A DNA stretch of 64,000 nt from Rhodococcus jostii RHA1. Its GTDB lineage: Bacteria; Actinomycetota; Actinomycetes; Mycobacteriales; Mycobacteriaceae. Made by a program: the position numbers and the translations under genes. Where the stretch lies: positions 1,129,001-1,193,000 of the forward strand of contig NC_008268.1 of the NCBI RefSeq assembly GCF_000014565.1. The letters run 5' to 3'. Position 1 is the first letter of the stretch, and every line of letters starts with the position of its first letter. Shown here in pieces: positions 19,928-31,576 of the stretch. Below the pieces are notes generated by a model, which was not told the origin of the DNA, did no database searches, and saw nothing but the letters and a program-made list of their open reading frames with translations.

Positions 19928-20773
19928 TCAGCTATTGCCCTTGGCGTAGGACTGGCTGTAATTGGACTGCGATCCACCCTGCGCGAACGAATCCTGACCG
20001 CCGTCCACCGGAACCGCGGATCCCCGCTGCTCCAGCTCCTCGAGCTGCGACTCCAGGTACGACTTCAGGCGCACGCGGTATTCGCGCTCGAACGTCTTGA
20101 GCTGCTCGATACGACCCTCGAGCACGGAACGCTGCTGGTTGATCGTCGCCATGATCTCGGTGTGCTTCTTCTCCGCGTCCGCCTGCAGCGCGTCGGCCTT
20201 CTCCTTGGCCTGGCGCAGCTGGGTCTCGGAACGGGTCTGAGCGTCCGTGATCAGTGCTTCCGACTTCTGGCGGGCGTCGGCGATCATCGTCTCGGAACGG
20301 GTCCGTGCATCGCTGACCAGCTGCTCCGAGTTGGTGCGCGCGTTGCCGAGCAGCTGCTCGGACTCCGTCTTCGCGTCACTCGTGAGACGGTCCGCCATCT
20401 CCTGGGCGAGACCCAGAACCTTGGCGGCCTGCATGTGAGCGTCGGCGCCCTGCGCGGGAGCGGCCGCGGCCGCAGCGGCGGGAGCCGGTGCCGGCGCGGG
20501 AGCCTTGGGCTGCTCGACGACACGAGCCGGCTCCGCCTTCGGAGCGGGAGTCGGTGCTGCGGACCCGGAGCGTGGAGCCTTCTTCGCATCGGCGAGCTCC
20601 TTGTCGAGCTCCCCTACTCGCTGCCGAAGGTCGGCGTTCTCCTCGATCAGGCGCGACAACTCTTGCTCGACGAGGTCGAGAAACGCATCGACTTCGTCTT
20701 CGTTGTAGCCCCGCTTACCGATCGGTGGCTTGCTGAACGCGACATTGTGCACATCAGCGGGAGTCAGCGGCAT
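19928..20773 (-). CDS. wag31: Polar growth and septum protein Wag31 (DivIVA)
   Basis: This is a DivIVA-family cytoskeletal protein that gathers at cell poles and recruits the envelope synthesis machinery in mycolata. The N-terminal lipid-binding domain [20 protein letters not shown] and [17 protein letters not shown] (residues 1-40) is followed by a first coiled coil (about 38-65). Next comes an Ala/Pro-rich linker (about 70-120), then a long coiled coil of heptads with repeated [21 protein letters not shown] units (about 130-250). The 281-residue length fits. It is the last gene of the dcw-linked group (sepF-yggT-wag31), as in M. tuberculosis. In that species Wag31 is a substrate of PknA/PknB; the phosphosite was not examined here. 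Confidence 0.96.
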   Translation of the reverse strand: MPLTPADVHNVAFSKPPIGKRGYNEDEVDAFLDLVEQELSRLIEENADLRQRVGELDKELADAKKAPRSGSAAPTPAPKAEPARVVEQPKAPAPAPAPAAAAAAAPAQGADAHMQAAKVLGLAQEMADRLTSDAKTESEQLLGNARTNSEQLVSDARTRSETMIADARQKSEALITDAQTRSETQLRQAKEKADALQADAEKKHTEIMATINQQRSVLEGRIEQLKTFEREYRVRLKSYLESQLEELEQRGSAVPVDGGQDSFAQGGSQSNYSQSYAKGNS

Positions 20774-20875
20774 GGAAGGATCCCTTCACGCGTCATTTGG
20801 CGGTCTAGCAAGCATTCAGTTACAGCGCAGTCTACGTAACGGTGAATCAAGACTGGATCAATGGGGTCCATTCTG

Positions 20876-21178
20876 TCACACCAGACCCGTAGCACGCGCT
20901 TGTCCCTGAACGATCGACATCAGGATGAAGACGATGAACAGCAAGACCATGATGGATAGATCCAACCGCACCCCACCGAGATTGATCGGGGGGATCAACC
21001 GCCGTAGCAGTTTGACCGGTGGATCGGTGACCGTAAAAATCGCCTCGAGAATGACGACCACGACGCCGGTTGGTCGCCAGTCTCGTGCGAAGGTCCGTAC
21101 GAACTCGACAATGATTCTGCCGATGAGTAGCAGCCAAAAGACAAACAGTATCAAGTAGATCACCGAGAACAAGGCCAC
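20876..21178 (-). CDS. YggT family membrane protein
   Basis: The 100-residue protein has two transmembrane segments (about 2-23 and 74-95). Between them is the family block VTDPPVKLLRRLIPPINLGGVRLDLS, in which the PP-x-K-x-x-R-x-x-(I/P)PP motif is diagnostic of YggT/YlmG. Related proteins act in nucleoid and plastid division positioning and in osmotic tolerance, but the molecular role is unsettled. It is placed between sepF and wag31, the conserved actinobacterial position (Rv2146c). It begins at GTG 21178. The 102-bp gap to wag31 could hold a separate wag31 promoter. Confidence 0.92.
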   Translation of the reverse strand: MALFSVIYLILFVFWLLLIGRIIVEFVRTFARDWRPTGVVVVILEAIFTVTDPPVKLLRRLIPPINLGGVRLDLSIMVLLFIVFILMSIVQGQARATGLV

Positions 21179-21311
21179 ACCTTCACTCTGCCTGAGAATG
21201 TCCGGCCGATCAAAACGAGCCGCGTGGCCAGGGCTTTCTCCGCCACAGCCGCCGCGGCCCGCGTCGTTACGGACGTTCGGATCCCGATGGTCGTTTCCCC
21301 CGCTCCCCGGT

Positions 21312-21989
21312 TTACTTCTGGCTGTAGAAGCCGGTTTCCGCGATGCGGCGACGCTCCTCGGCGGACACGTCGATGTCTGCGGGTGAGAGCAAGAACACCT
21401 TCGTGGCCACCTTGTCGAAGGACCCGCGCAGCGCGAAGGCCAGTCCGGCGGCGAAATCGACGAGGCGCTTGGCGTCGGCGTTGCTCATTTCGACGAGGTC
21501 CATGATGACGGGGGTGCCGTCACGGAACCGCTCGCCGATCGTGCGGGCCTCCCCGTAGTCGCGGGGGCGCAGCGTGGTGATCTTGGACAGCGGCCCACCT
21601 TCGTCGAAGAGGGGTCCGCGACGACTCTCCACCCGCTCGGACCGCGTGTCGACGGCCAGCGCGCCGCGGGTGCTGCCGCGCACCGCACCGCTCGCGCTGG
21701 GACGGGCCGACCGGACGGCCACGGGTTCGACCCGGGACGAGTGCCGGGGGCCGTCGTACCGGTCGAAGTCGTCGTCGAGGTCGTCCCGGCGGCCGGGAGC
21801 GTAGGCGGCCTTACTGAAGGCCGGCTCGGCGAAGTCACGGTCGTCGCGGTCGAGGTACGGATCACGTCCACTGTCGCGGGCCGGTCGAGCAGGCCTGCGC
21901 GCAGGTTCCGGCTCGTCCAGGTACTCGTCCTCGTAGTCGTCGAGGGGAACCATGCCGAAGTAAGCCTTGAACTTGTGCAGACTGCTCAT
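21312..21989 (-). CDS. sepF: Cell division protein SepF
   Basis: SepF anchors FtsZ to the membrane in organisms without FtsA. The 225-residue protein has the N-terminal amphipathic helix [13 protein letters not shown] that binds lipid. An acidic, Arg-rich disordered linker (about 15-125) follows. The C-terminal SepF domain carries [22 protein letters not shown] and [19 protein letters not shown], which form the dimer and the FtsZ-tail-binding surface. The start is ATG 21989, with GGAAGG 7 nt upstream; a longer in-frame reading from 22025 lacks a site. It is the partner of the FtsZ C-terminal peptide seen in the gene at 23587-24786. Confidence 0.95.
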   Translation of the reverse strand: MSSLHKFKAYFGMVPLDDYEDEYLDEPEPARRPARPARDSGRDPYLDRDDRDFAEPAFSKAAYAPGRRDDLDDDFDRYDGPRHSSRVEPVAVRSARPSASGAVRGSTRGALAVDTRSERVESRRGPLFDEGGPLSKITTLRPRDYGEARTIGERFRDGTPVIMDLVEMSNADAKRLVDFAAGLAFALRGSFDKVATKVFLLSPADIDVSAEERRRIAETGFYSQK

Positions 21990-22074
21990 TGATCGACCTT
22001 CCTTGGCGCGGCGGACAGGATCCAACTGCGACCGGTCGCAGCGGTGTGGACGGGTTGGCGATCACCTGGGCGAT

Positions 22075-22800
22075 CTATTTCGAGGTTATAGGCCTCGAAC
22101 CCAACAGCGCGGTTCCGACACGCACGCACGTCGACCCGTGTCGGACAGCGTGCTCGAGATCATTCGTCATGCCCGCTGAGAGGTCCGTCGCATCCGGATG
22201 GTCGCGCCTGAGCCGCGCGTGAATCTTCTGCAATTCCTCGAACGCGGCGTCCGGATCGGCATCGATCGGCGGAACCGCCATCAACCCGCGATATTCGAGT
22301 CCCGGCGACGACTGCACCTGCGCGGCAAGGCGTTCGAGGTCTGCGATCGCGGCACCGCCGCGCTGCGGATCGCCGTCCAGACTGACCTGCAGCAGCACCC
22401 GCAGCGGCTCGGGCCGCTCCCCCGCCTCGAGCGCCGTCGTGGCCGCGCGGCCGAGTGCGCCGACGAGCCGCTCGCTGTCCACCGAATGGATGGCGTACGC
22501 CCAGTGCGCGACGGCCTTCGCCTTGTTGCGCTGGAGGTGTCCGATCATGTGCCACCGCACCGACGAATCCGTCACCACGGTGCGGAACTCCGCAATCTTG
22601 GCCGTGGCCTCCTGCTCCCGCGACTCCCCGAATTCGCGGCACCCGAGGTCGTACAGGATCCGCGCGTCGGATTCCGGGAAGAACTTGGTGACGGGCAGCA
22701 GCGACACGTCCGCGGGGTCGCGACCGGCGTCCCGGCACGCCGCGTCGAGCCGTGCGCGCACGGTGCCGAGCGCAGCCTCGATCTCCCCGACCCTGCTCAT
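22075..22800 (-). CDS. PLP homeostasis protein, YggS/PLPBP family
   Basis: The 241-residue protein is a single TIM-barrel PLP-binding protein without known enzyme activity. PLP would be bound by the lysine in LLPVTKFFP (K39). Other family blocks seen are GESREQEA, WHMIGHLQRNKAK and SAGMTNDLEHAVRHGSTCVRVGTALLG. The family keeps free PLP and amino-acid pools balanced. It lies between pgeF and sepF as Rv2148c does. The start is ATG 22800 with GGAG 8 nt upstream; a GTG at 22815 is the longer alternative. Confidence 0.93.
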   Translation of the reverse strand: MSRVGEIEAALGTVRARLDAACRDAGRDPADVSLLPVTKFFPESDARILYDLGCREFGESREQEATAKIAEFRTVVTDSSVRWHMIGHLQRNKAKAVAHWAYAIHSVDSERLVGALGRAATTALEAGERPEPLRVLLQVSLDGDPQRGGAAIADLERLAAQVQSSPGLEYRGLMAVPPIDADPDAAFEELQKIHARLRRDHPDATDLSAGMTNDLEHAVRHGSTCVRVGTALLGSRPITSK

Positions 22801-22846
22801 CGTTTCCACTCCCACACCGAATCCTCACCGCCGTCGGCGGTCGTCG

Positions 22847-23590
22847 TCACACGCTGTCTTGCCCAGTATCCATCCAGATGACCGCCGCGAGCCGACCGGT
22901 CGGGGCCTCCCGGCGATGACTGAACAGTGTCCGGTCCTCGATGGTGCAGCGCGGATCCTCCGCCACCCCCGCGACACCCGCATCGAGCAGTTGCTTCCGC
23001 AGGCCGGCCCGCAGGTCGAGGCCGGGGGTTCCCTTGACGGTGCGGGTGGCGCTGCCGGGAAGGAACTTCTCGACGTCGGCCTGCATCGCCGCGGGGACCT
23101 CGTACTGTCGGCCGCTCGCCGCCGGACCCAGGAATGCGCCGATCCGGTCGATCCGTGCACCCTGCTCGACCATGACGTCGAGCACCCGCGGAACGATGCC
23201 GATGCGGGCGCCGATACGGCCGGCATGGACGGCGGCGATCACCCCGGCCTCGTCGTCGGACAACAGCACCGGGACGCAGTCGGCACTGAGGGTCGCGAGT
23301 GCGAGCCCAGGAACCGTCGTCACCAGTGCGTCCGTGGCGGGCACCGGCACGTCGGTGGGCCCGTCGACCACGGTCACGTTCCGACTGTGGATCTGCTCCA
23401 TCCAGATCAGGTGGTCGAAGGCCACGCCGATGTTGTCTGCCAGTCGACGCCGGTTCGCCTCCACCGCGGCCGGATCGTCGCCGACGTGATCACCGAGGTT
23501 GAACGTGTCGTACGGCGCGACGGAGTGCCCTCCGGCACGGGTGGTGACGACCCGGCGAACCCTGAAATCGGGGGCGGACGGTGAACTCAA
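22847..23590 (-). CDS. pgeF: Peptidoglycan editing factor/multicopper-polyphenol-oxidase-like (YfiH, LACC1 family)
   Basis: This 247-residue protein has the family's metal-binding triad at H68 (MEQIHSR), C105 (LSADCVPV) and H122 (AAVHAGRIG). The family is called 'laccase domain', but characterised members act on purine nucleosides. In E. coli PgeF removes UDP-MurNAc-tripeptides carrying wrongly incorporated L-serine. That second role suits its place directly behind ftsZ in the cell-wall cluster. The ATG overlaps the ftsZ stop by four bases (ATGA), so it is coupled to ftsZ. The true substrate here is not proven. Confidence 0.88.
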   Translation of the reverse strand: MSSPSAPDFRVRRVVTTRAGGHSVAPYDTFNLGDHVGDDPAAVEANRRRLADNIGVAFDHLIWMEQIHSRNVTVVDGPTDVPVPATDALVTTVPGLALATLSADCVPVLLSDDEAGVIAAVHAGRIGARIGIVPRVLDVMVEQGARIDRIGAFLGPAASGRQYEVPAAMQADVEKFLPGSATRTVKGTPGLDLRAGLRKQLLDAGVAGVAEDPRCTIEDRTLFSHRREAPTGRLAAVIWMDTGQDSV

Positions 23591-24786
23591 CGACGCATGA
23601 AGGAGGGCACGTCGACTTCGTCTTCACCCTCCTCGTCGGACACCGGCACCGCGCGGGACTGACCGTTTCCCGGAAGCGGCGGCAGACTGCTCGGGCTCTG
23701 GTGGGAGCTGATCGTCTCGCGGGTCACCGACATCGGCTCGCTGTGCTGCTGGTCGGCCGACTGTCCGACCTCGCCCGCGCGCCCGGCACCGATGGCGCTG
23801 CGACCGGCAGCGCCCGACTCGACCGGCCGGCGGGCGGGGGCGCCGCCGTCGAACCCGGCGGCGATGACGGTGACCCGCACCTCGTCGCCGAGCGAATCGT
23901 CGATGACGGTGCCGAAGATGATGTTCGCGTCGATGTGGGCAGCCTCCTGCACCAGCGACGCCGCCTCGTTGATCTCGAACAGGCCGAGGTCGCTGCCGCC
24001 GGCGATCGAGAGCAGCACGCCGCGCGCACCCTCCATCGACGCCTCGAGCAGCGGAGAGTTGATCGCCGATTCCGCGGCCTTGATGGCCCGGCCCTCGCCG
24101 CGCGAGGATCCGATGCCCATCAGCGCGCTACCGGCGCCGGACATGACGCCCTTGACGTCGGCGAAGTCGACGTTGATCAGACCGGGGGTGGTGATGAGGT
24201 CGGTGATGCCCTGGACACCGTTGAGCAGCACCTCGTCGGCGCTGCGGAACGCGTCCATGAGGCTGACGGCGGCGTCGCCGAGCTGCAGGAGGCGGTCGTT
24301 CGGGATCACGATGAGGGTGTCGCACGATTCGCGCAGCGACTGGATGCCGGTGTCGGCCTGGCCGCCGCGGCGCTTGCCCTCGAAGGAGAAGGGCCGGGTG
24401 ACGACACCGACCGTGAGGGCTCCGAGCTTGCGTGCGATACTCGCGACGACCGGTGCGCCACCGGTACCCGTGCCGCCGCCCTCGCCTGCGGTCACGAACA
24501 CCATGTCGGCGCCCTTGAGGACTTCCTCGATCTCGTCCTTGTGGTCTTCTGCGGCCTTGCGGCCGACTTCGGGATCCGCGCCGGCGCCGAGCCCGCGGGT
24601 GAGTTCCCGGCCGACGTCCAGCTTGACGTCGGCGTCACTCATCAGCAGCGCTTGCGCGTCGGTGTTGACGGCAATGAACTCGACTCCCTTGAGTCCCTGC
24701 TCGATCATCCGGTTGACTGCGTTCACGCCGCCGCCGCCGATGCCGACGACCTTTATTACGGCGAGGTAGTTGTGCGGGGGCGTCAT
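23587..24786 (-). CDS. ftsZ: Cell division GTPase FtsZ
   Basis: FtsZ is the tubulin homologue that polymerises into the division ring. The 399-residue protein has the GTP-binding signature GGGTGTG in [15 protein letters not shown] and the T7-loop region ([15 protein letters not shown]). A Pro/Ser-rich linker ends in the conserved tail DVPSFMRR, the docking peptide for SepF. The start is ATG 24786 ([15 protein letters not shown]) with GGAAGGCGAGAG upstream; a longer reading to 24861 adds a non-homologous leader. No ftsA is present, as is normal in actinobacteria. The 217 bp to ftsQ leave room for a separate ftsZ promoter. Confidence 0.98.
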   Translation of the reverse strand: MTPPHNYLAVIKVVGIGGGGVNAVNRMIEQGLKGVEFIAVNTDAQALLMSDADVKLDVGRELTRGLGAGADPEVGRKAAEDHKDEIEEVLKGADMVFVTAGEGGGTGTGGAPVVASIARKLGALTVGVVTRPFSFEGKRRGGQADTGIQSLRESCDTLIVIPNDRLLQLGDAAVSLMDAFRSADEVLLNGVQGITDLITTPGLINVDFADVKGVMSGAGSALMGIGSSRGEGRAIKAAESAINSPLLEASMEGARGVLLSIAGGSDLGLFEINEAASLVQEAAHIDANIIFGTVIDDSLGDEVRVTVIAAGFDGGAPARRPVESGAAGRSAIGAGRAGEVGQSADQQHSEPMSVTRETISSHQSPSSLPPLPGNGQSRAVPVSDEEGEDEVDVPSFMRR

Positions 24787-24856
24787 CGGCTCTCGCCTTC
24801 CATGAGTGTGTATCACGCTTTCGTACAGATCAGTCCAGCCTGAACCCTCAACCTCA

Positions 24857-24880
24857 ACCATAGGGTTACGGTTATGTCAA
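24857..24880 (-). promoter_or_regulatory. Possible ftsZ promoter elements
   Basis: On the minus strand a perfect TTGACA is at 24880-24875 and a TATGGT at 24862-24857, about 70-95 bp before the ftsZ start. The spacing of 12 bp is too short for a standard sigma-A promoter, so at most one of the two is used as drawn. The ftsQ-ftsZ gap (24787-25003) also holds a TATGC/GCATA inverted repeat and a repeated CGCGCCGAG. I see no terminator there. Confidence 0.3.
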
Positions 24881-25003
24881 GTGCTGCCCGACTAGAGCGA
24901 AACGCTATGCACCGGCATAGGGATACGCCATTAGGCGCGCCGAGACGCGCCGAGTTATTTGACGAACTCGCCCGCAACTCTTTCGCATCCGGGTCACGCC
25001 CCC

Positions 25004-25891
25004 TCACCGCACCGTCGGCAGGTCGGGGCTCGACACGTCGTACGTCTGCCCGGGCTGGGTGAGCAGCGGCAGGGTGACCGCAGCCTTGCGCTCGGACTTC
25101 TCCGTACCGCCCCACACCACGATCCGGCCGTCGAGCAGCGTCACCGAGATATCCGAAATCGACTTCGCGGCAACCTGTCCCACCTGACCGCGCAACTGAG
25201 GCGGCATCGACTCCAGCACCTCGATCGCCGCCTCCGTCGACGGGTCGCCCCACCCCGGCGACCCCGTCACCAGACGCGGCACCCCGGGCGGCGGCGGTGC
25301 GATCTCGTAGTCCACGGCCTCCGCGTCGAGCAGATGGGTGCCGCCGGGGCTGTCGACGAACACGACGGGCACCCGCTCGGTTACCGTGACCCGGATGGTG
25401 GACGGGTACACCCGCTGGACGCGCGCGGACGCCACCTTCGGGATCGCGGCCACCCGCTGAGCCGCGCCCTCCGTGTCGACACGCAGCAATGGCTGCCCCT
25501 GTGGCACCGCCAGCACCTGGCGAATCTGCTCCTCGGAGATCGACGCCGCCCCCGCGACATCAGTCTTCCGCACCGACAGCAGCGGCGTGAACCAGGCGAC
25601 GAGACCGAGCGCCACGACCACGACGACACTGACGGCGCCCATCACCGCCGGCCTCCGGTACCACGGCCGCCGCGGTGTCTCCGCCACCACGGACTTCCGT
25701 GCCGCCGAAGCCGATTCGCGGGTGCGTCGTGTTCCGGGGTCGGTGACCGTCGAGGTGCGCCGACGCGAGGACGTCCGATCGCTCGCCGTCGCGCGGGCAC
25801 CGGCCGCAGCCCTCGGCCGCGGACTGCGCTGGACGTCGCGGCGGACAGGGCGGTCCGGCCGCTCGGACCGGCCCCGACGCTCCCGCGTCAT
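25004..25891 (-). CDS. ftsQ: Cell division protein FtsQ (DivIB)
   Basis: The 295-residue bitopic protein has a long Arg/Ser-rich cytoplasmic part (residues 1-80), one transmembrane helix (about 81-105), and then the extracytoplasmic POTRA domain starting [24 protein letters not shown]. The beta domain follows with [24 protein letters not shown], matching FtsQ. With FtsL and others it bridges the Z-ring and the septal wall synthase FtsW-PbpB. Its ATG overlaps the murC stop (25888-25891). The basic cytoplasmic tail is much longer than in E. coli, as often seen in mycolata. Confidence 0.94.
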   Translation of the reverse strand: MTRERRGRSERPDRPVRRDVQRSPRPRAAAGARATASDRTSSRRRTSTVTDPGTRRTRESASAARKSVVAETPRRPWYRRPAVMGAVSVVVVVALGLVAWFTPLLSVRKTDVAGAASISEEQIRQVLAVPQGQPLLRVDTEGAAQRVAAIPKVASARVQRVYPSTIRVTVTERVPVVFVDSPGGTHLLDAEAVDYEIAPPPPGVPRLVTGSPGWGDPSTEAAIEVLESMPPQLRGQVGQVAAKSISDISVTLLDGRIVVWGGTEKSERKAAVTLPLLTQPGQTYDVSSPDLPTVR

Positions 25892-27399
25892 CGCGACGGG
25901 TGGTGGTGCGGAGCCGCACGCAGAGCGTCGAGGATCTGGTTGCCGAGCATCGTCACGTCACCGGCACCCATGGTGATCACCACGTCCCCGGGGGATGCGA
26001 GTGCCGCGACCTGCCGCGGTGCCTGCGACAGGTCGGGCTGGTAGTGCACCGGCTTCGACACCGACAGCGCGACCAGGGCGCCGCTGACGCCCGGGAGAGG
26101 TTCTTCCCGCGCGCCGTACACGTCGAGGACCACGACCTCGTCGGCGAGATCCAGGGCGTGCCCGAACTCTTCCGCGAATGTTGCTGTGCGGGAATACAGG
26201 TGGGGCTGGAACACCACGATGACCTTCCCGCTGCGCACCGAGTCCTCGGACTCGCGGCGGTCGGCCTCGTGGGGCTGGCGCACCAGATCGGCGGCGGCGC
26301 CGAGCACGGCACGCACCTCCGTCGGGTGATGCGCATAGTCGTCGAACACGCGGACCCCGTGCTCGCGGCCGGTGAACTGGAACCGGCGGTGCACTCCCCC
26401 GAATCCGGCGATGCCTTCGAGGATCTCGTCCACGTCGGCGCCTGCCTCCCGGGCGGCGAGGAGAGCGGCCAGCGCGTTGAGCGCCATGTGCCTGCCGGGC
26501 ACACCCATGCGGACCGTCCTCGGCGACTGCTCCCCGGCCAGCTGGAACTGCAGTACTCCGCCGACGTCCCTGGCCTCGAAACTCAGCAGTCGCGCGCCGA
26601 CCTCGACGCCGTCGACCGAAGCGAAGGCCCCGTCCGCGTCCTCGGCGCTGCCGTATCCCAGCACCCGCACACCGGGCAGCCCCCGCGCCGCCACCCGCTG
26701 CGCGAGCGCCGCGGACCCCGGATCGTCGAGACAGGCGACGAGCAGACCGCCAGGCGACAGACGGGCCGCGAAATCGTCGAACACCTGGATGTACGCCTCG
26801 GTGCTGCCGAAGTAGTCGAGGTGGTCGGCTTCGACGTTGGTGACGACGACGACGTCCGGTTCGTACTGGAGCAGCGAACCGTCGCTCTCGTCGGCCTCCG
26901 CGACGAACACGTCGCCGCTGCCGTGGTGCGCGTTGGTTCCGGCCTCGTTGAGTTCGCCGCCGACCGCGAACGACGGATCGAAACCGCAGTGTTGCAGCGC
27001 CACCACCAGCATCGACGTGGTCGACGTCTTGCCGTGGGTGCCGGACACCAGCAGGGTGCGGTGCCCCTGCATCAGCGATGCCAGCACCGCGGGTCGCAGG
27101 ATCACGGGAATCCCGCGCCGGGCCGCCTCCACCAGTTCCGGGTTGTCCTTCGGGATGGCGGCGTGGGTGGTGACCACGACGGTCGGGCCGCCGGGCAGCA
27201 GGTCGAGCGCGCCGGCGTCGTGGCCGATGCGGACCTGCGCGCCGCGGGCACGCAGGGCGAGGACGCCGCGGCTCTCCTTGGCGTCCGATCCGGACACCTG
27301 CCCTCCCCTGGCCAGCAGGATCCGCGCAATTCCGGACATTCCGGCGCCGCCGATCCCGACCATGTGGACTCGTTCCAACTCCGCGGGCAGGTCGGTCAT
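25888..27399 (-). CDS. murC: UDP-N-acetylmuramate-L-alanine ligase
   Basis: MurC adds L-Ala to UDP-MurNAc, the first of the four peptide-stem ligations. The 503-residue protein starts with the UDP-binding Rossmann domain ([18 protein letters not shown], about 12-29). The ATP loop [14 protein letters not shown] is central, followed by the ligase C-terminal domain with [14 protein letters not shown]. These features separate MurC from MurD, MurE and MurF. It overlaps murG upstream (27396-27399) and ftsQ downstream, so the run is translationally coupled. No frameshift or unusual composition is seen. Confidence 0.97.
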   Translation of the reverse strand: MTDLPAELERVHMVGIGGAGMSGIARILLARGGQVSGSDAKESRGVLALRARGAQVRIGHDAGALDLLPGGPTVVVTTHAAIPKDNPELVEAARRGIPVILRPAVLASLMQGHRTLLVSGTHGKTSTTSMLVVALQHCGFDPSFAVGGELNEAGTNAHHGSGDVFVAEADESDGSLLQYEPDVVVVTNVEADHLDYFGSTEAYIQVFDDFAARLSPGGLLVACLDDPGSAALAQRVAARGLPGVRVLGYGSAEDADGAFASVDGVEVGARLLSFEARDVGGVLQFQLAGEQSPRTVRMGVPGRHMALNALAALLAAREAGADVDEILEGIAGFGGVHRRFQFTGREHGVRVFDDYAHHPTEVRAVLGAAADLVRQPHEADRRESEDSVRSGKVIVVFQPHLYSRTATFAEEFGHALDLADEVVVLDVYGAREEPLPGVSGALVALSVSKPVHYQPDLSQAPRQVAALASPGDVVITMGAGDVTMLGNQILDALRAAPHHHPSR

Positions 27400-28544
27400 C
27401 GGGTTCCCCTTGTCAGCGCGGCCACGTCGAGCACGATGCGCGCAACCTCGGTGGCTGCGCTGCGGTGACCTGCGCCGGCCGCGCGTCGTCCCATGTCCTC
27501 GAGCTGTGCGGGGTCGCGCAGCAGAGGGATCACGGTCTCCGCGACGAATCCGGCGGACAGGTCTCCGTCGGCGACAATCATTCCACCTCCGGCGGCGACC
27601 ACCGGTCGCGCGTTCAGTTCCTGCTCCCCGTTGCCGTGGGGCAGCGGCACGTATACCGCGGGAAGTCCCACCGCCGACACCTCCGCCACCGTCATCGCAC
27701 CCGACCGGCAGATCACCGCGTCCGCAGCCGAATACGCGAGGTCCATCCGCGACAGGTAGGGAACGGCCACGTACGGCGGGCCGCCCGGTGTCGCGGGAAC
27801 GTCGAGGGTGTTCTTCGGTCCGTGTGCGTGCAGAACGGCCACACCGGCCGCGGCGAGCGACTCCGCCGCGCCCGAGACGGCCTCGTTGAGCGACCGCGCC
27901 CCCTGCGAGCCGCCGAAGACGAGCAGCACCGGACCGTCGGCGGGGAGCCCGAAGTGTGCGCGCGCCTCCGCGCGCAGAGCCGCCCGGTCGAGAGCGGTGA
28001 TCGACGCCCGGACCGGGATCCCGAGGATCTCCGCATCCGAGCGGCCGCGAGCGGAGACTCCGGAACCGGCGACCGCGGCCAGCACCCGGGCGGCGCGGCG
28101 GGCACCGATCTTGTTCGCGATCCCGGCGCTGGCGTTCGCCTCGTGCACCACGATCGGAATGCGGCGCCTGCGGCGGAGCAGTCCGGGCCCGGCCGCCAGA
28201 TATGCGGGCAGCGCGACGTACCCGCCGAACCCGACGACGACGTCGGCGCCGGTCGCGTCGAGCACCTCGCGGGTGCGGCGCACCGACGCGCGCACCCGGC
28301 CGGGAAGCCGCAGCAGGTCGAGGGTGGGTTTACGGGGCAGCGGCACCGGTGGAATGAGCTCGAGCGGGTAGCCCCGCTCGGGAACCAGGGTGGTTTCGAG
28401 GCCGCGCGCGGTGCCGAGAGCGGTCACCACCGCGGTGTCGTCGATCGCCTTGATCGCATCGGCCACTGCCAGAGCCGGTTCGATGTGCCCGGCGGTACCA
28501 CCACCGGCCACGATCACCGACAGGGTGGACTTGTCGCCGTTCAC
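27396..28544 (-). CDS. murG: UDP-GlcNAc:lipid I N-acetylglucosaminyltransferase
   Basis: MurG is the membrane-associated GT28 enzyme that converts lipid I to lipid II on the inner face of the plasma membrane. The 382-residue protein has the N-terminal glycine loop [18 protein letters not shown], the acceptor-side [11 protein letters not shown] and [14 protein letters not shown]. The UDP-GlcNAc-binding [14 protein letters not shown] and the late [28 protein letters not shown] also match. It overlaps ftsW and murC by four bases at each end, as expected in the dcw run. Confidence 0.97.
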   Translation of the reverse strand: MNGDKSTLSVIVAGGGTAGHIEPALAVADAIKAIDDTAVVTALGTARGLETTLVPERGYPLELIPPVPLPRKPTLDLLRLPGRVRASVRRTREVLDATGADVVVGFGGYVALPAYLAAGPGLLRRRRRIPIVVHEANASAGIANKIGARRAARVLAAVAGSGVSARGRSDAEILGIPVRASITALDRAALRAEARAHFGLPADGPVLLVFGGSQGARSLNEAVSGAAESLAAAGVAVLHAHGPKNTLDVPATPGGPPYVAVPYLSRMDLAYSAADAVICRSGAMTVAEVSAVGLPAVYVPLPHGNGEQELNARPVVAAGGGMIVADGDLSAGFVAETVIPLLRDPAQLEDMGRRAAGAGHRSAATEVARIVLDVAALTRGTR

Positions 28545-30076
28545 CTACGAAATCCTCGCTCTCCTGCTCGGCCACCCGAGCTTCGCTGTTGACGTGCACC
28601 TCGTTCGGGGGTGCGGCCCTTGCCGCGTTCGGGGCGGCCCTTCTCGTATGTGACGCTGCGGGTGCGCGGGGCCATCTCGCGACCGGCCCGTCGGCGGGCT
28701 TCGGCGCGGCGCACCGCCTCGGCGCGTGCCGCGTCGGCCCGCACCGGCGAATACGCCTCCGGCTTGCGGAGGCGCAGAAGGCGACCGAACGGGCCGTCCT
28801 GCCCGGAGTGCAGCGCCGCGACCGCCTCCGGTTCGTGCCGCGCCGCGTTGGCGACGAGGCCGAACATGAACAGTGTGGTGGCCGTCGACGTTCCGCCGGC
28901 CGATACCAGCGGCAACTGCAGGCCGGTGACGGGCAGCAGCCCGATCACGTACCCCACGTTGATGAATGCCTGTCCGGTGATCCACACCGTCGCCGTTCCG
29001 GTGAGCAGGCGCAGGAACGGGTCGGCGGATCGGGCCGCGATGCGCAGGCCCGTGTACACGAACAGTCCGAACAAACCGAGGACGGCGGCGCCGCCGAGGT
29101 ATCCGAGCTCTTCGCCGATGATCGCGAAGATGAAGTCGTTGTGGGCGTTCGGCAGGTAGCTCCACTTCGCGCGGCTCTGCCCCAGCCCTCGCCCGAGGAT
29201 CCCGCCGTCCGCGAGCGAATACATCGCCTGCCGCGACTGGTACCCGATGCCCTGCGGGTCGGAACCGGGATTGAGGAACTCGCGCACGCGAGCGGAGCGG
29301 TAGCCCGCGGTGAGCGCGAGGATCACGATTCCGCCGAAACCGGTGCCGAGGATGGCGACGAACAGTTTCAGCGGCAGGCCCGCGAACCACAGCAGCGCCA
29401 TCAGGATGATGGCCAGCGAGACCGTCGTGCCGAGGTCGGGCTGCAGGATGATCAGGACGAACGCGACGAGCGCGGCCGGCACCAGCGGAACGAGCATGTC
29501 CCGGATACTGGAGATGTCGCTGCGCCGCGACGCCAGGATGTGCGCACCCCACACGGCCAGCGCGATCTTGGTGAGCTCGGCGGGCTGCAACGAGAATCCC
29601 GCGACGACGAACCAGCCGCGGGTGCCCTGGGACACGGTGCCGATACCCGGTATGAGGACCAGGACCAGCAGGATGATCGTGACCGCGAAGGCCGGGAACG
29701 ACAGGGCGCGCATCACCCGGACCGGGATCTGCAGCGCCGCGTAGAACAGGCAGAGCCCGAGAGCCGCGAACAGCGCCTGCCGGGTGAAAAGGGTGTACGC
29801 CGAACCGTCGGAGGCGTAGGCCTCGACGCTCGAGGACGACAGCACCATCACCAGGCCGAGGACCGTCAGCAGAAACGCGATGGTGACCACGAGGTGGAAC
29901 GACGCCAGAGGCCTCGACAGCCAGGCCCCGATCCGGGTGCGCGGGCCGCGCGGAGGCGCCGTGCGGGTACGGGGACCGGACGGTGCACGCTTCGCCACAC
30001 CGGGGGCGGCCGCCGTGCGAGCCGGGGACCGCTGTCCCTCGGGGGCGCGTCGGGTGCGGGCTCCGGCGGAGGTCAT
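28541..30076 (-). CDS. ftsW: Septal peptidoglycan polymerase FtsW (SEDS family)
   Basis: FtsW is a lipid II glycosyltransferase that works with the transpeptidase PbpB at the septum. The 511-residue protein has about ten transmembrane helices between residues 50 and 420. SEDS signatures include [20 protein letters not shown] (residues in the periplasmic loop), [19 protein letters not shown] with the putative catalytic aspartate, and [19 protein letters not shown]. Both ends are long and basic: about 50 residues at the N-terminus and about 90 at the C-terminus, the latter rich in Arg, Ala and Glu. Such tails are seen in mycobacterial FtsW, where the tail interacts with other division proteins. 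It overlaps murD and murG. Confidence 0.96.
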   Translation of the reverse strand: MTSAGARTRRAPEGQRSPARTAAAPGVAKRAPSGPRTRTAPPRGPRTRIGAWLSRPLASFHLVVTIAFLLTVLGLVMVLSSSSVEAYASDGSAYTLFTRQALFAALGLCLFYAALQIPVRVMRALSFPAFAVTIILLVLVLIPGIGTVSQGTRGWFVVAGFSLQPAELTKIALAVWGAHILASRRSDISSIRDMLVPLVPAALVAFVLIILQPDLGTTVSLAIILMALLWFAGLPLKLFVAILGTGFGGIVILALTAGYRSARVREFLNPGSDPQGIGYQSRQAMYSLADGGILGRGLGQSRAKWSYLPNAHNDFIFAIIGEELGYLGGAAVLGLFGLFVYTGLRIAARSADPFLRLLTGTATVWITGQAFINVGYVIGLLPVTGLQLPLVSAGGTSTATTLFMFGLVANAARHEPEAVAALHSGQDGPFGRLLRLRKPEAYSPVRADAARAEAVRRAEARRRAGREMAPRTRSVTYEKGRPERGKGRTPERGARQQRSSGGRAGERGFRR

Positions 30077-31572
30077 CGCAGCGTCCTGGAGATGTCCGAC
30101 GCGTCGAGCCTGCCTACGGCGTCCGTGAAGCTGTCCCCCCGGTGGCCGTAACTGGCGAACATGTCGAGCGATGCCGCCGCGGGCGCCAGGACGACGGAAT
30201 CCCCTGCCGTTGCCAGCGCCGCCGCCTCACGCACGACGACACCCATCACGGCGTCGCTGTCGGTGTCCGCCGGCAGCACCACCCGGTGCGTCGCGGTCTG
30301 CGGGACTGCACTCACACCTGCATCGTCTCCCGTTTCGACAGTGACCACGGGAACCTCGGGGGCGTGTCGCGCAAGGGACTCTGCAATCTGCATCGCATCG
30401 CGGCCCAGCAGGACGGCGCCGGCGAGGCGACTAGCCACCTCCCGGACGAGGTCGTCGACCCGCGCCCCCTTCAGCAGACCACCGGCGATCCACACCACCC
30501 GCTCGTGGGCGAGGATCGACGGGCGGGCGGCGTGCGGGTTGGTGGCCTTGGAGTCGTCGACGAACGTCACGCCCCCGACCTCGGCGACGAGTGCCGCGCG
30601 GTGCGGGCCCACGACGTGGGCGGCCAGACCGGCGGCGACGGCGTCCGGCGGAACTCCGATCGCCCGGGCCAGAGCCGCCGCGGCCAGAGCGTCCATCAGT
30701 CCGGCAGGCCCGGGCGGGGTGATCCCCTCGGCCGGGGCCAGCCGCTCGCCGTCCGCGAACGCGCGGTCGACGAGATACCCGTCCTCGACACCCAGTTCGC
30801 CCGGCGCCGGCACGCCCAACCGGAAACCCACGGTCCGGACTGCGGGGGACGAGGAGAACAGGGAGGACGCAACCTCGTCGTCGAGCCCCAGCACCGCGAC
30901 CTCACCGGTCAGGGCGCGGGCCTTCGCATCGATGTACGGCTGCATCCCGCCGTGCCAGTCCAGATGATCTTCGGCGATGTTGAGGATCGCACCTGCGGTC
31001 GGCCGGACCGACGGCGCCCAGTGCAGCTGGAACGACGAGAGTTCGACCGCCAGCGCCTCCGCCCGGGGCTCGGTCTGCCGCAGGGCGTCGAGGACCGGAA
31101 TCCCGATGTTGCCGCAGGCCAGACTCGGCAGCTCGGCCGCCTCGAGGATGGACTGCAGCATGGAGGTCGTCGTGGTCTTGCCGTTGGTGCCGGTGACCAC
31201 CAGCCACCGCCGCGGCGGGCCGTAGAGCCCGGCCCGGTCCACGTGCCACGAGAACTCGATGTCACCCCAGATCGGTACCCCGTCCCCGGCGGCGAGCGAG
31301 AGCAGCGGCGCGTCCGGGCGGAACCCCGGGCTCGTCACGACCAGCGCGAACTCGGCGACCCGGTCCCGCTCGGCGAGCAGATCGTCGATCGGGACGGTCG
31401 CGGCGCCGAGCCGCGCGCACTCGGCGAGAGCGTCGACGTTCGCGTCGGTCACGGTGACGAGCGCACCGAGGTCACGAAGAGGTTCGATGGTGGCCCGGCC
31501 GGAGACACCCGCACCGGCGACGAGGACGCTGCGACCCCGCAACCAGTCGAGCCCGCCGTGTTCCTCTGCCAC
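30073..31572 (-). CDS. murD: UDP-N-acetylmuramoylalanine-D-glutamate ligase
   Basis: MurD adds D-glutamate to UDP-MurNAc-L-Ala in the cytoplasm. The 499-residue protein has a Rossmann start ([23 protein letters not shown]), the ATP loop [15 protein letters not shown], and later the C-terminal domain with [17 protein letters not shown]. These fit the MurD type. It overlaps ftsW downstream and is separated by 4 bp from mraY upstream, so the chain of overlaps is nearly unbroken. Nothing unusual in length or composition. Confidence 0.97.
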   Translation of the reverse strand: MAEEHGGLDWLRGRSVLVAGAGVSGRATIEPLRDLGALVTVTDANVDALAECARLGAATVPIDDLLAERDRVAEFALVVTSPGFRPDAPLLSLAAGDGVPIWGDIEFSWHVDRAGLYGPPRRWLVVTGTNGKTTTTSMLQSILEAAELPSLACGNIGIPVLDALRQTEPRAEALAVELSSFQLHWAPSVRPTAGAILNIAEDHLDWHGGMQPYIDAKARALTGEVAVLGLDDEVASSLFSSSPAVRTVGFRLGVPAPGELGVEDGYLVDRAFADGERLAPAEGITPPGPAGLMDALAAAALARAIGVPPDAVAAGLAAHVVGPHRAALVAEVGGVTFVDDSKATNPHAARPSILAHERVVWIAGGLLKGARVDDLVREVASRLAGAVLLGRDAMQIAESLARHAPEVPVVTVETGDDAGVSAVPQTATHRVVLPADTDSDAVMGVVVREAAALATAGDSVVLAPAAASLDMFASYGHRGDSFTDAVGRLDASDISRTLR

Positions 31573-31576
31573 GTCG